From contig CAAEPN010000153.1 of assembly GCA_900757905.1 (NCBI GenBank), positions 1-8,962 of the forward strand: DNA of 8,962 bases, given 5' to 3'. This document shows positions 1 to 5,718 of the stretch, in pieces (position 1 is the first letter of the stretch; each line of letters starts with the position of its first letter). Under the pieces are notes generated by a model. It worked only from the letters and a program-made list of their open reading frames with translations, ran no database searches and was not told the origin of the DNA. Made by a program: the position numbers and the translations under genes. Origin of the DNA: Clostridia bacterium (GTDB lineage Bacteria > Bacillota > Clostridia > Oscillospirales > CAG-382).

Positions 1-215
1 AGCTGCATCCCGTAGCGCAGCACGTCGAAGAAGCCGTATTTGGAGACCTCCATCATGAGCGCCGAGCCGAGCGCGACGATCAAATGCGTGCGCAACCCCG
101 CCTCCTTCAGGCGGTTTTTTCGTTCGATGCCGATGAGCGCACCACATAGGGCGGCTAACAGACATCGTCCGATGAGTTCAAACTGTAAGGACAGTTCGCT
201 TGTAATGGTTGGCAT
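1..215 (-). CDS. MgtC/SapB family membrane protein, N-terminal part (gene runs off the left edge)
   Basis: The minus strand reads from ATG at 215 to the window edge without a stop (71 codons). After a short amphipathic start, the translation has a membrane segment around residues 15-31 (LLAALCGALIGIE) followed by RKNRLKAGLRTHLIVALGSA. This G-x-x-I-G-x-E-R ... AGLRTHLIVALGSAL pattern is the hallmark of the N-terminal transmembrane domain of MgtC/SapB proteins. Family members are inner-membrane proteins of 4-5 helices linked to magnesium limitation, acid stress or virulence in some bacteria; the biochemical role of most homologues is unsettled. The start is fixed because an in-frame TAA lies three codons upstream. 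GAGGAG at 229-234 is the ribosome binding site, with rather long spacing of about 13 bases. The gene has its own promoter (253-281). The C-terminal part is outside the window, so a soluble C-terminal domain cannot be judged. Confidence 0.85.
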   Translation of the reverse strand, partial: MPTITSELSLQFELIGRCLLAALCGALIGIERKNRLKEAGLRTHLIVALGSALMMEVSKYGFFDVLRYGMQ

Positions 216-252
216 AAATCGTTAAAATCTCCTCTTTTTTGATATAAAAAAG

Positions 253-281
253 ATTATAGCGATTAACGATCTGCTTTGCAA
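253..281 (-). promoter_or_regulatory. Predicted sigma-A promoter of the mgtC-like gene
   Basis: On the minus strand, TTGCAA (276-281) and TATAAT (253-258) are separated by exactly 17 bases. The -10 box is a perfect consensus and the -35 box matches four of six. Transcription would start near 246, giving a leader of about 30 bases before the ATG at 215. Phased GTAAA repeats lie about ten bases upstream of the -35 box. Confidence 0.7.
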
Positions 282-290
282 GAAGCATGT

Positions 291-408
291 GTAAACACTT
301 TGTAAATGATTTCAGCTGTTATGACAAAATTCGACAGACTTTTTCGGAAACGGTTCGTGATAATTCCCAAAGAAAGTAAAATCCATGTAAAATGCAGGTA
401 AAGTACAT
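291..408. repeat. Two clusters of 11-bp-phased GTAAA repeats upstream of the mgtC-like gene
   Basis: Three imperfect 11-bp units stand head to tail at 376-386 (GTAAAATCCAT), 387-397 (GTAAAATGCAG) and 398-408 (GTAAAGTACAT). Two more GTAAA units, also 11 bases apart, begin at 291 and 302. Every unit starts with GTAAA in the same orientation, so within a cluster they would lie on one face of the helix. The stretch is non-coding, between the araC-type stop codon and the mgtC-like promoter. A binding array for a regulator is possible but inferred only; A-rich chance similarity is the alternative. Confidence 0.4.
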
Positions 409-424
409 AACGATTTGACGCGGC

Positions 425-1225
425 TTAACGGTTGTTCATGTGGATTTTGTAATACCGGTCGCGCCACTCGCCGGGATACAGTCCCTCATGATACTTGAAA
501 AAGCCGATAAAGGCTTTATCGCTCTCGAATTCCAGCTCGTAGGCAATCTCTTTGACGTACAAGCCGGTATTGGCAAGCAATTCTTTGGCACGGTTCAGGA
601 CAAACCGATCGATGACGCTTTTGATTCCAACGCCGTATTGCTTTTTTAACAGTCGCGACAGGTGGTCGGTCGAAAAGCCGAAGCGCGCAGCCGCAGTCTT
701 TGCCGAAAGTCCGGCCGACGCGTTGACTCTCAGCCATTCGTAGACCTCCTCGGCTGTCTTTCCGGCGCTTTCCGGGCGGCTTTCCGCATAGGAAAGCTGC
801 GCCAGAATGCGCACAAGGATCGCATTGACAAGCGCTTTTTGCGGCGTCGGCAGAAAGACGTAGTGCAAAAGCTCTTTAAACAAATGCGGATCGGAAAAGC
901 TCTCAAAAAAGCGCGTTTCAAACGGCAGAACCATGCCGCGCGTCAAAAAATGCAGCCAATAAAAGCCGACGCCGCTTTCCTTTCCGACGCCGTAATGCTG
1001 TTTGCCGGCCTCCAAAACGAGTAACGAACCTTTAGACGCGGTGTAGACGGTCTGTTCCTCGCAAAGGCGCACTGTGCCGTTTGTGACATAGATCATCTCA
1101 AACGTTTTTTCCGTGCGGTCGGGATGCGTCCATTCGCCCTTCGAGGTGAAAAGGCCGGCGTATACGAAATCTATATTCGGATTGATGAGCATAAGATCGC
1201 CGCTTTCGGATACGGTGCTGTTCAT
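425..1225 (-). CDS. AraC-family transcriptional regulator (cupin sensor domain plus AraC DNA-binding domain)
   Basis: The protein has 266 residues. Residues about 15-100 resemble the cupin-like AraC sugar-binding domain (HPDRTEKTFEMIYVTNGTV, then GSLLVLEAGKQHYG). Residues about 160-262 form the two-helix-turn-helix AraC DNA-binding domain: the first is around 172-197 (GLSAKTAAARFGFSTDHLSR), the second around 221-245 (GLYVKEIAYELEFESDKAFI), ending in the signature F-x-x-x-x-G-x-x-P-G-E-W-R (243-255). The start chosen is ATG 1225, preceded by AGG with ten-base spacing. A longer frame opens at a TTG at 1288, but that codon lies on the -10 box of the gene's own promoter, so it cannot be the start. 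The divergent GH127 gene, whose promoter overlaps, is the obvious target. Such regulators usually activate sugar-use genes when the sugar binds the cupin domain; here the ligand could be an arabinoside, which is inference. No clear intrinsic terminator was seen after the stop. Confidence 0.93.
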   Translation of the reverse strand: MNSTVSESGDLMLINPNIDFVYAGLFTSKGEWTHPDRTEKTFEMIYVTNGTVRLCEEQTVYTASKGSLLVLEAGKQHYGVGKESGVGFYWLHFLTRGMVLPFETRFFESFSDPHLFKELLHYVFLPTPQKALVNAILVRILAQLSYAESRPESAGKTAEEVYEWLRVNASAGLSAKTAAARFGFSTDHLSRLLKKQYGVGIKSVIDRFVLNRAKELLANTGLYVKEIAYELEFESDKAFIGFFKYHEGLYPGEWRDRYYKIHMNNR

Positions 1226-1260
1226 GTCGGATTTTCCTACCTTCCGTCGCTTTTTCCGCC

Positions 1261-1289
1261 TTGTTTTTTCTTGTACTTTATTATACAAT
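1261..1289 (+). promoter_or_regulatory. Predicted promoter of the GH127 gene, overlapping the divergent regulator promoter
   Basis: TTGTTT (1261-1266) and TACAAT (1284-1289) are 17 bases apart. The boxes match four and five of six consensus positions, so it is weaker than the opposing promoter, as expected of an activator-dependent gene. Transcription would start near 1296. An inverted repeat, TTGTA (1271-1275) and TACAA (1284-1288), spans the shared -10 area and could be an operator. Confidence 0.55.
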
Positions 1290-1307
1290 AATTACGGAAA
1301 AAGTCAA
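1280..1307 (-). promoter_or_regulatory. Predicted sigma-A promoter of the araC-type regulator
   Basis: On the minus strand, TTGACT (1302-1307) and a perfect TATAAT (1280-1285) are 16 bases apart. Transcription would start near 1273, leaving a leader of about 48 bases before ATG 1225. The -10 box overlaps by two bases the -10 box of the opposite promoter, so the two polymerases should compete. Confidence 0.75.
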
Positions 1308-1344
1308 GTCCATTCCAAAAAACAGCGAAAGGGAGCGATTTTTC

Positions 1345-3132
1345 ATGGAATTATTGGATTACAGACAGGTAAATCTTACAGACGGCTATCTTGCGTCCAA
1401 GGAGGAGATGAATCGGAAAATCACGATAAACGCCGTCTATGACCGTTTTTACGATTCGGGACGCATCACGGCGTTCGAATTCGATTCGAAAGAAGTACAC
1501 TACTTTTGGGACAGCGATGTCGCCAAGTGGATGGAGGGCGCGGCGTATATTCTTGCCAAGCACCCGGACGAAGCCTTGCAGGCCAAGGTAGAAAAGTTAA
1601 TCGACGATATTGCCGCGCACCAGGGCGCGGACGGCTATTTCAACATCTATTTCACCGTGCGCGAGCCGGATAAGCGCTTTACCAACCGCGATTGCCACGA
1701 ATTGTACTGTGCCGGTCATCTGTTTGAAGCGGCGGTAGCGTATGCCGAAGCGACCGGGCGCGACCGCTTTTTGAAGTGCATGGAAAAGTACGCCGATTAT
1801 ATTTATAAGGTATTTGTCGAAGAACACAGCGCCGGATTTGTCACACCGGGACATGAAGAGATCGAATTGGCACTTGTGAAAATGTACCGGTATACAAAAA
1901 GCAAAAAATATCTCGACCTTGCCGCTTTCTTCATCAACGAGCGCGGCAAGCGCGCCGAGGACGAACGCGGCGATTACAACCAAAGCCACAAGCCGGTACG
2001 CGAGCAGACCGAAGTGTTCGGGCATTCGGTTCGCGCGGTATACCTGTATACCGCTATGGCGGATCTGGCGCTTGAATTACAGGACGAAGCGTTACAAAAG
2101 GCGTGCAAAGCGCTGTATGAGGATATCACAAAACGCAAAATGTACATCACCGGCGGCATCGGTTCGACCTGCGTCGGCGAGACCTTCACAAGAGCCTACG
2201 ACTTGCCCAATGAGGAGGCCTATACCGAAACCTGTGCCGGAATCGGTCTTATGTTCTTCTGCGAGAGGATGTTGGCGCTCGAAAACTGTGCGGCTTACGC
2301 GGACACCATCGAACGTGTGCTGTATAACGGCGTGTTATCCGGCGTTTCGCTCGACGGCAAGGCGTTTTTCTACGAAAATCCGCTTGAGATCACGCTTGCC
2401 GACCACTTCTCCAACTGCTTCGGCACAAAGCGCTATCCCATTACCCAACGCGTCGAATGCTTCGGCTGTTCCTGCTGTCCGCCCAACCTCAACCGGCTGT
2501 TTCCCAAGCTGTCGGAATACGTATACGGCCTTGACGGCGATACCCTATACGTCAATCAGTTTGCCGCAAGCGAGCTTTGCACGGACGGCGTGACCTGCGT
2601 TATGCAAACGTCTTATCCGAACGACGGCAAGGTACACATCAAGGCGAGTGGCGTGAAACAGCTTGCCGTGCGCTTCCCGGCATGGTGCAAGAGCGTCAAG
2701 ACCGACAAGCCGTATCGTGAAGTAAAGGACGGTTACATGCTCTTTGACAACACGGACGTAACCGTCGAATTCGATATGACGCCGTTTGCGGTGCGTTCAA
2801 GCGCCAAGGTTTGGCGCGACGCAGGAAGCTTATGCGTTCAGGCAGGTCCGGTCGTTTACTGTGCGGAAAGCGTGGATAACGGCGAAAATCTTCATAAATA
2901 TCTGCTTTCGCCAGACCTTTGCGCCAAAGCGCACTTTGAAAAGGCTTTCGGATTGAAGGTGCTCGACGTGGAGGCCTATGAGCTATGCGACACGGCGCAT
3001 GACGAGTTATATGCGCGCGCCGATACAGAGGCGCCGGTGCTCACAAAGACGACACTTCGCATGATTCCGTATAGCGCCTTTGCCAATCGCGGCGAAAGCG
3101 ACATGCTCGTGTGGTTCGGCAGGAAGCTGTGA
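1345..3132 (+). CDS. Glycoside hydrolase family 127 (DUF1680), beta-L-arabinofuranosidase-type
   Basis: The protein has 595 residues, close to the size of GH127 enzymes (about 640). These are (alpha/alpha)6-barrel hydrolases with C-terminal beta-domains, typified by the bifidobacterial beta-L-arabinofuranosidase HypBA1, which uses a zinc-bound cysteine as nucleophile. All key positions can be found: GETFT gives E279 (acid/base, E322 in HypBA1), TETC gives E295 and C297 (zinc ligands E338 and C340), and CFGCSCCPPN gives C375, C377 and C378 (C415, C417, C418), with C377 the expected nucleophile. The E279-E295-C297 spacing equals that of HypBA1. No signal peptide is present, so it acts in the cytoplasm, on short arabinosides or related sugars. 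GGGAG at 1331-1335 supports ATG 1345; the frame stays open upstream to 1261 but that part overlaps the promoter. No transporter gene is adjacent. Other activities are known in the family, so the exact substrate is open. Confidence 0.92.
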   Translation: MELLDYRQVNLTDGYLASKEEMNRKITINAVYDRFYDSGRITAFEFDSKEVHYFWDSDVAKWMEGAAYILAKHPDEALQAKVEKLIDDIAAHQGADGYFNIYFTVREPDKRFTNRDCHELYCAGHLFEAAVAYAEATGRDRFLKCMEKYADYIYKVFVEEHSAGFVTPGHEEIELALVKMYRYTKSKKYLDLAAFFINERGKRAEDERGDYNQSHKPVREQTEVFGHSVRAVYLYTAMADLALELQDEALQKACKALYEDITKRKMYITGGIGSTCVGETFTRAYDLPNEEAYTETCAGIGLMFFCERMLALENCAAYADTIERVLYNGVLSGVSLDGKAFFYENPLEITLADHFSNCFGTKRYPITQRVECFGCSCCPPNLNRLFPKLSEYVYGLDGDTLYVNQFAASELCTDGVTCVMQTSYPNDGKVHIKASGVKQLAVRFPAWCKSVKTDKPYREVKDGYMLFDNTDVTVEFDMTPFAVRSSAKVWRDAGSLCVQAGPVVYCAESVDNGENLHKYLLSPDLCAKAHFEKAFGLKVLDVEAYELCDTAHDELYARADTEAPVLTKTTLRMIPYSAFANRGESDMLVWFGRKL

Positions 3133-3196
3133 AGCGAAATAATATATAAGGAAGCAAATTAAAAGCAAAAAATGCAAAAAATATGGTCAAAACCTC

Positions 3197-3225
3197 TTGA
3201 CAAACGCGTTTTTGTATGGTATACT
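3197..3225 (+). promoter_or_regulatory. Strong sigma-A promoter of rplU-prp-rpmA
   Basis: A perfect TTGACA (3197-3202) and TATACT (3220-3225) are separated by 17 bases, and a TG one base before the -10 box (3217-3218) makes it an extended -10. This is the best promoter in the window, as suits ribosomal protein genes. Transcription would start near 3232. The 64 bases between the GH127 stop and this promoter hold no clear terminator or gene. Confidence 0.88.
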
Positions 3226-3231
3226 GTCGCT

Positions 3232-3312
3232 ACCGCATGATGTGGGTGTGTAATTTTATGCCCTTTTGCATAAAAACCTATGTTCAGCGAGTCTTATAAT
3301 GAAAGAGAGGTG
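3232..3312 (+). promoter_or_regulatory. Structured rplU leader, candidate ribosomal protein L21 leader
   Basis: The untranslated leader of about 87 bases holds a perfect 8-bp hairpin, TTTTATGC (3254-3261) with GCATAAAA (3268-3275) around the loop CCTTTT. TGTGGGT (3241-3247) can pair with ACCTATG (3276-3282) just outside it, with some G-U pairs and an asymmetric internal loop, giving one longer two-part stem. A family of L21 leader RNAs in front of rplU is known in Firmicutes and is thought to bind L21 for feedback control. Position and architecture fit, but I could not compare it with the family model. There is no U-run after the hairpin, so action on translation is more likely than termination. 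Confidence 0.55.
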
Positions 3313-3318
3313 CTTTTC

Positions 3319-3624
3319 GTGTACGCAGTAATCGAAACCGGCGGAAAGCAGTACAAGGTAAGTGTTGGCGACGTGATTTTCGTGGAAAAGCTCGGCGCTG
3401 AAGAAAACGCAAAGGTTGATTTCAACGTTGTCGCTCTTGCTGACGAAAACGGAATCAAGACCGGCAAGCCGTATGTGGACGGCTGCAAGGTAAGCGGTAC
3501 CGTTCTTCGCAACGCAAAGGCGAAAAAGGTCGTTGTGTTCAAGTACAAGTCCAAGAAGAACGAAAAGAAGAAGCAGGGTCACAGACAGCCGTACTCCAAG
3601 GTTCAGATCGACGCGATCGGCTGA
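3319..3624 (+). CDS. rplU: 50S ribosomal protein L21 (bL21)
   Basis: The 101-residue protein starts YAVIETGGKQYKVSVGDVIFVEKL and has the conserved L21 central part (VDFNVVAL) and the basic C-terminal stretch with KYKSKKN, followed by GHRQPYSKVQI. L21 binds 23S rRNA in the large subunit. The family is usually 101-104 residues, so it is complete. GTG at 3319 is chosen as start because the alignment begins at YAVIETGG and AGAGAGG (3304-3310) sits eight bases upstream; an in-frame ATG at 3280 would add 13 unrelated residues lying in the leader RNA. It is the first gene of rplU-prp-rpmA, the standard Firmicutes order. Confidence 0.97.
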   Translation: MYAVIETGGKQYKVSVGDVIFVEKLGAEENAKVDFNVVALADENGIKTGKPYVDGCKVSGTVLRNAKAKKVVVFKYKSKKNEKKKQGHRQPYSKVQIDAIG

Positions 3625-3650
3625 GTTTGGCAGTTTTAAAGGACAGGCTT

Positions 3651-3983
3651 ATGACAAGCGTTCGTTTTTACATGACGTGCGACGGCTTCTACCGTGCCTT
3701 TGAGACCGAAGGTCATGCAGGCCACGGAAACGCCGGAAACGATATCGTATGCGCCGCCGTGTCGGCGTCCACTGAACTTGTGATTACGATCCTTGAACAG
3801 TTCGGGTTGGATCTCCGTTTGGATATCCACGAAGAAAACGCGTGCGTCCGCTGTGAGTTAGCCGATATTTCCGGCGAAAAGGCTCAGAGCGCAAAGCACG
3901 TGCTTGACGGATACTCTTCCTACCTTACGGCAGTTTCGCAAGAATATCCGCACAATCTGAAATGCAGAATGATTTCAGAGTAG
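3651..3983 (+). CDS. prp: Ribosomal-processing cysteine protease Prp
   Basis: This 110-residue protein lies between rplU and rpmA, the conserved location of prp in Firmicutes. The signature GHAGHGNAGNDIVCAAVSA carries the catalytic pair H22 and C34, the same numbering as in the Staphylococcus aureus enzyme. Prp removes the N-terminal extension of L27 so that L27 can reach the peptidyl transferase centre; its substrate is the third gene here, and that L27 has the needed extension. AAAGGA (3638-3643) supports ATG 3651; the frame could be read from a TTG at 3627, but that would leave the ribosome binding site inside the gene. It starts 26 bases after rplU and ends 37 bases before rpmA. Confidence 0.95.
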   Translation: MTSVRFYMTCDGFYRAFETEGHAGHGNAGNDIVCAAVSASTELVITILEQFGLDLRLDIHEENACVRCELADISGEKAQSAKHVLDGYSSYLTAVSQEYPHNLKCRMISE

Positions 3984-4020
3984 CTCTATACGATTTGCTC
4001 TGATGAAAGGAGAAACGACA

Positions 4021-4299
4021 ATGTTGAGATTAGGTTTACAGTTTTTTGCTCATAAAAAAGGTGTAGGTTCTACCAAGAACGGCCGTGATTCCGAATCCAA
4101 GCGCCTCGGCGTAAAGAAAGCGGACGGTCAGCCGGTTATCGCAGGCAACATTATTCTTCGCCAGCGCGGAACCCACATTCATCCCGGTGTAAACGTAGGC
4201 AGAGGCAAGGACGATACTCTGTTTGCTCTCACCGCAGGCAAGGTCAAGTTTGAACCGATCGCCGGCGGCAGAAAGCGCGTCAGCGTTTACGAGGCGTAA
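4021..4299 (+). CDS. rpmA: 50S ribosomal protein L27 (bL27) with Prp-cleavable N-terminal extension
   Basis: The 92-residue protein contains the L27 core AHKKGVGSTKNGRDSESKRLG and RQRGTHIHPGVNVGRGKDDTLF in its usual order. It begins MLRLGLQFF before AHKKG. This is the extension typical of Firmicutes L27, cut by Prp between F9 and A10 (codon boundary 4047/4048) to expose the mature N terminus, which reaches the peptidyl transferase centre. AAAGGAG (4006-4012) supports ATG 4021. An in-frame ATG at 4003 lies upstream of this site and would bury the extension behind six extra residues, so it is rejected. A strong terminator follows 21 bases after the stop. Confidence 0.97.
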   Translation: MLRLGLQFFAHKKGVGSTKNGRDSESKRLGVKKADGQPVIAGNIILRQRGTHIHPGVNVGRGKDDTLFALTAGKVKFEPIAGGRKRVSVYEA

Positions 4300-4320
4300 T
4301 TTCGCAAACTTCATACGCAC

Positions 4321-4353
4321 GGCTGTTAGACGTTTGTCCTAACAGCCTTTTTT
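4321..4353 (+). terminator. Intrinsic terminator after rpmA
   Basis: A perfect 9-bp stem, GGCTGTTAG (4321-4329) with CTAACAGCC (4339-4347), encloses a 9-base loop and is followed at once by six T (4348-4353). It ends the rplU-prp-rpmA unit, yet obgE downstream has no visible promoter, so some readthrough is likely. Confidence 0.93.
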
Positions 4354-4385
4354 AAACTTTTTGCGCACAAACGGCGTAAAAGTTT
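4354..4385 (+). promoter_or_regulatory. Second hairpin between the rpmA terminator and the obgE ribosome binding site
   Basis: AAACTTTT (4354-4361) pairs perfectly with AAAAGTTT (4378-4385). Inside, CGC (4364-4366) can pair with GCG (4374-4376) across a small asymmetric internal loop. The obgE ribosome binding site begins about 11 bases later. No U-run follows, so it is not a classical terminator. It may shape the obgE leader or protect the 5' end of a processed message; both are inference. Confidence 0.4.
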
Positions 4386-4409
4386 CGCATTCCGCAAAGG
4401 AGTGAGAAA

Positions 4410-5693
4410 ATGTTTTTTGATAAAGTAAAGATCTACGTGAAGGCAGGCGACGGCGGCAACGGCAGCGTTTCCTTTCACAGAGAAAAATATATTTCGCACG
4501 GCGGCCCGGACGGCGGCGACGGCGGCAAGGGCGGCGACATCATCTTCGTCATCGACGAGGGGCAGAACACGTTGCTGAACTTCAAATACCGCCGCAAATT
4601 CGTCGCACCCAACGGACAGGCCGGCATGGCCTCCAAGTGCCACGGCAAAAATGCCGAAAACCTCGAAATTCCCGTACCGCCCGGAACGGTCATCAAGGAC
4701 GGCAATACCGGAAAGATCATCAAGGATATGTCCGACGCGGATGTCGCCGAAGCCGGCCGTTTCGTGTTGCTAAAAGGCGGCAACGGCGGCTTTGGCAACA
4801 GTCATTTTGCCACACCGACCCGTCAGACACCCAATTTTGCCAAAAGCGGCATCAAGGGCAAGGAGCTTGAAGTCGAGCTTGAACTGAAAATGCTCGCCGA
4901 CGCCGGTCTTGTCGGCATGCCAAGCGCCGGAAAATCCACCATTATTTCCATGGTCAGCGCAGCAAAGCCTAAAATTGCCGATTACCATTTCACCACGCTT
5001 GCCCCGATCTTAGGCGTAGTGGACGCCAAGGCCGGCGGCTATGTGCTTGCCGATATTCCGGGACTTATCGAGGGCGCGTCGGACGGCGAAGGACTCGGCC
5101 ATCAGTTCTTGCGGCACATCGAGCGGTGCAGACTGATCGTCAATGTGGTGGACGCGTCGGGTATCGAAGGGCGCGATCCGCTGGACGATCTGCGCGTAAT
5201 CAACGAAGAGCTGGAAAAATACAGTCCCAAGCTTGCTTCGCGTCCGCGCATTCTTGCCGCCAACAAGATGGATATGGCCGACGACGAGACCAAGGCTCGT
5301 TTGCAGGCCTATGCCGACGAAAGAGGCATTCCGGTCGTATTTCTTTGCGCCGCTATCGGCGAAGGCACCGACGAATTAAAGGAAATTATCGCGCGCGAGC
5401 TTGTCAATCTGCCGCCGCTTACGGTGTATGAGCCGGAAATGTCGGTGGACGATGAACCGGAGATCTCCGAGGACGCTGAAATCAAGGTCACCAACGTCAA
5501 CGGCGTGTACCATGTCAAGGCGGAACGCCTTATCAACGTCATCAATTCCATCAACTTCGGCGACCATGAATCCATGGCCTATTTCCAAAAGGTGCTTCGC
5601 AATTCCGGCGTGATCGCCGCGCTCGAAGCCAAGGGGATCAAGGACGGCGATACAGTCAACCTGTACGACGTCGAATTCGACTATTACAGATAA
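4410..5693 (+). CDS. obgE: GTPase Obg (CgtA), 50S subunit assembly and stress GTPase
   Basis: The 427-residue protein has the three Obg domains. Residues 1-157 are the glycine-rich Obg fold (GDGGNGSVSFHREKY, then GGDGGKGGD). The G domain follows: G1 GMPSAGKST (169-177), G2 around FTTLAPILG (194-202), G3 DIPG (215-218), G4 NKMD (285-288) and G5 CAAIGEG (313-319). In G5 the usual first serine is cysteine, a mild change. From about 345 to the end is the OCT domain, with YFQKVLRNSGVIAALEAKGI close to its end. Obg binds GTP slowly and acts in late 50S maturation and the stress response. AAAGGAG (4396-4402) supports ATG 4410. It follows the L21-L27 genes, a widely conserved order, and a sugar isomerase-like gene begins 25 bases after it. 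I see no promoter between the rpmA terminator and the start. Confidence 0.97.
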   Translation: MFFDKVKIYVKAGDGGNGSVSFHREKYISHGGPDGGDGGKGGDIIFVIDEGQNTLLNFKYRRKFVAPNGQAGMASKCHGKNAENLEIPVPPGTVIKDGNTGKIIKDMSDADVAEAGRFVLLKGGNGGFGNSHFATPTRQTPNFAKSGIKGKELEVELELKMLADAGLVGMPSAGKSTIISMVSAAKPKIADYHFTTLAPILGVVDAKAGGYVLADIPGLIEGASDGEGLGHQFLRHIERCRLIVNVVDASGIEGRDPLDDLRVINEELEKYSPKLASRPRILAANKMDMADDETKARLQAYADERGIPVVFLCAAIGEGTDELKEIIARELVNLPPLTVYEPEMSVDDEPEISEDAEIKVTNVNGVYHVKAERLINVINSINFGDHESMAYFQKVLRNSGVIAALEAKGIKDGDTVNLYDVEFDYYR

Positions 5694-5718
5694 CAGAAAA
5701 TAAGGGGAGACAGTTATC

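Noticed and set aside
290..303. CcpA-type cre site in the mgtC-like upstream region
   Set aside because: Compared with the cre consensus it has three mismatches at conserved positions, including the central CG; the GTAAA phasing explains the sequence better.
1226..1288. Extended N terminus of the AraC-type regulator starting at a TTG at 1288
   Set aside because: The TTG sits on the perfect -10 box of the gene's own promoter, and the extra 21 residues are basic and unlike the family; ATG 1225 has a ribosome binding site.
1261..1344. Extended N terminus of the GH127 protein from 1261
   Set aside because: The upstream frame is open by chance, covers both divergent promoters and has no start codon with a ribosome binding site; ATG 1345 is preceded by GGGAG.
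1919..2593. A 224-codon open frame on the plus strand inside the GH127 gene
   Set aside because: It lies in another frame of a confidently identified gene, is rich in Ser, Arg and Pro as frame shadows are, and has no ribosome binding site.
3295..3300. TATAAT in front of rplU, as a possible second promoter
   Set aside because: It lies only a few bases before the ribosome binding site and has no -35 box at the right distance; the promoter at 3197-3225 explains the gene.
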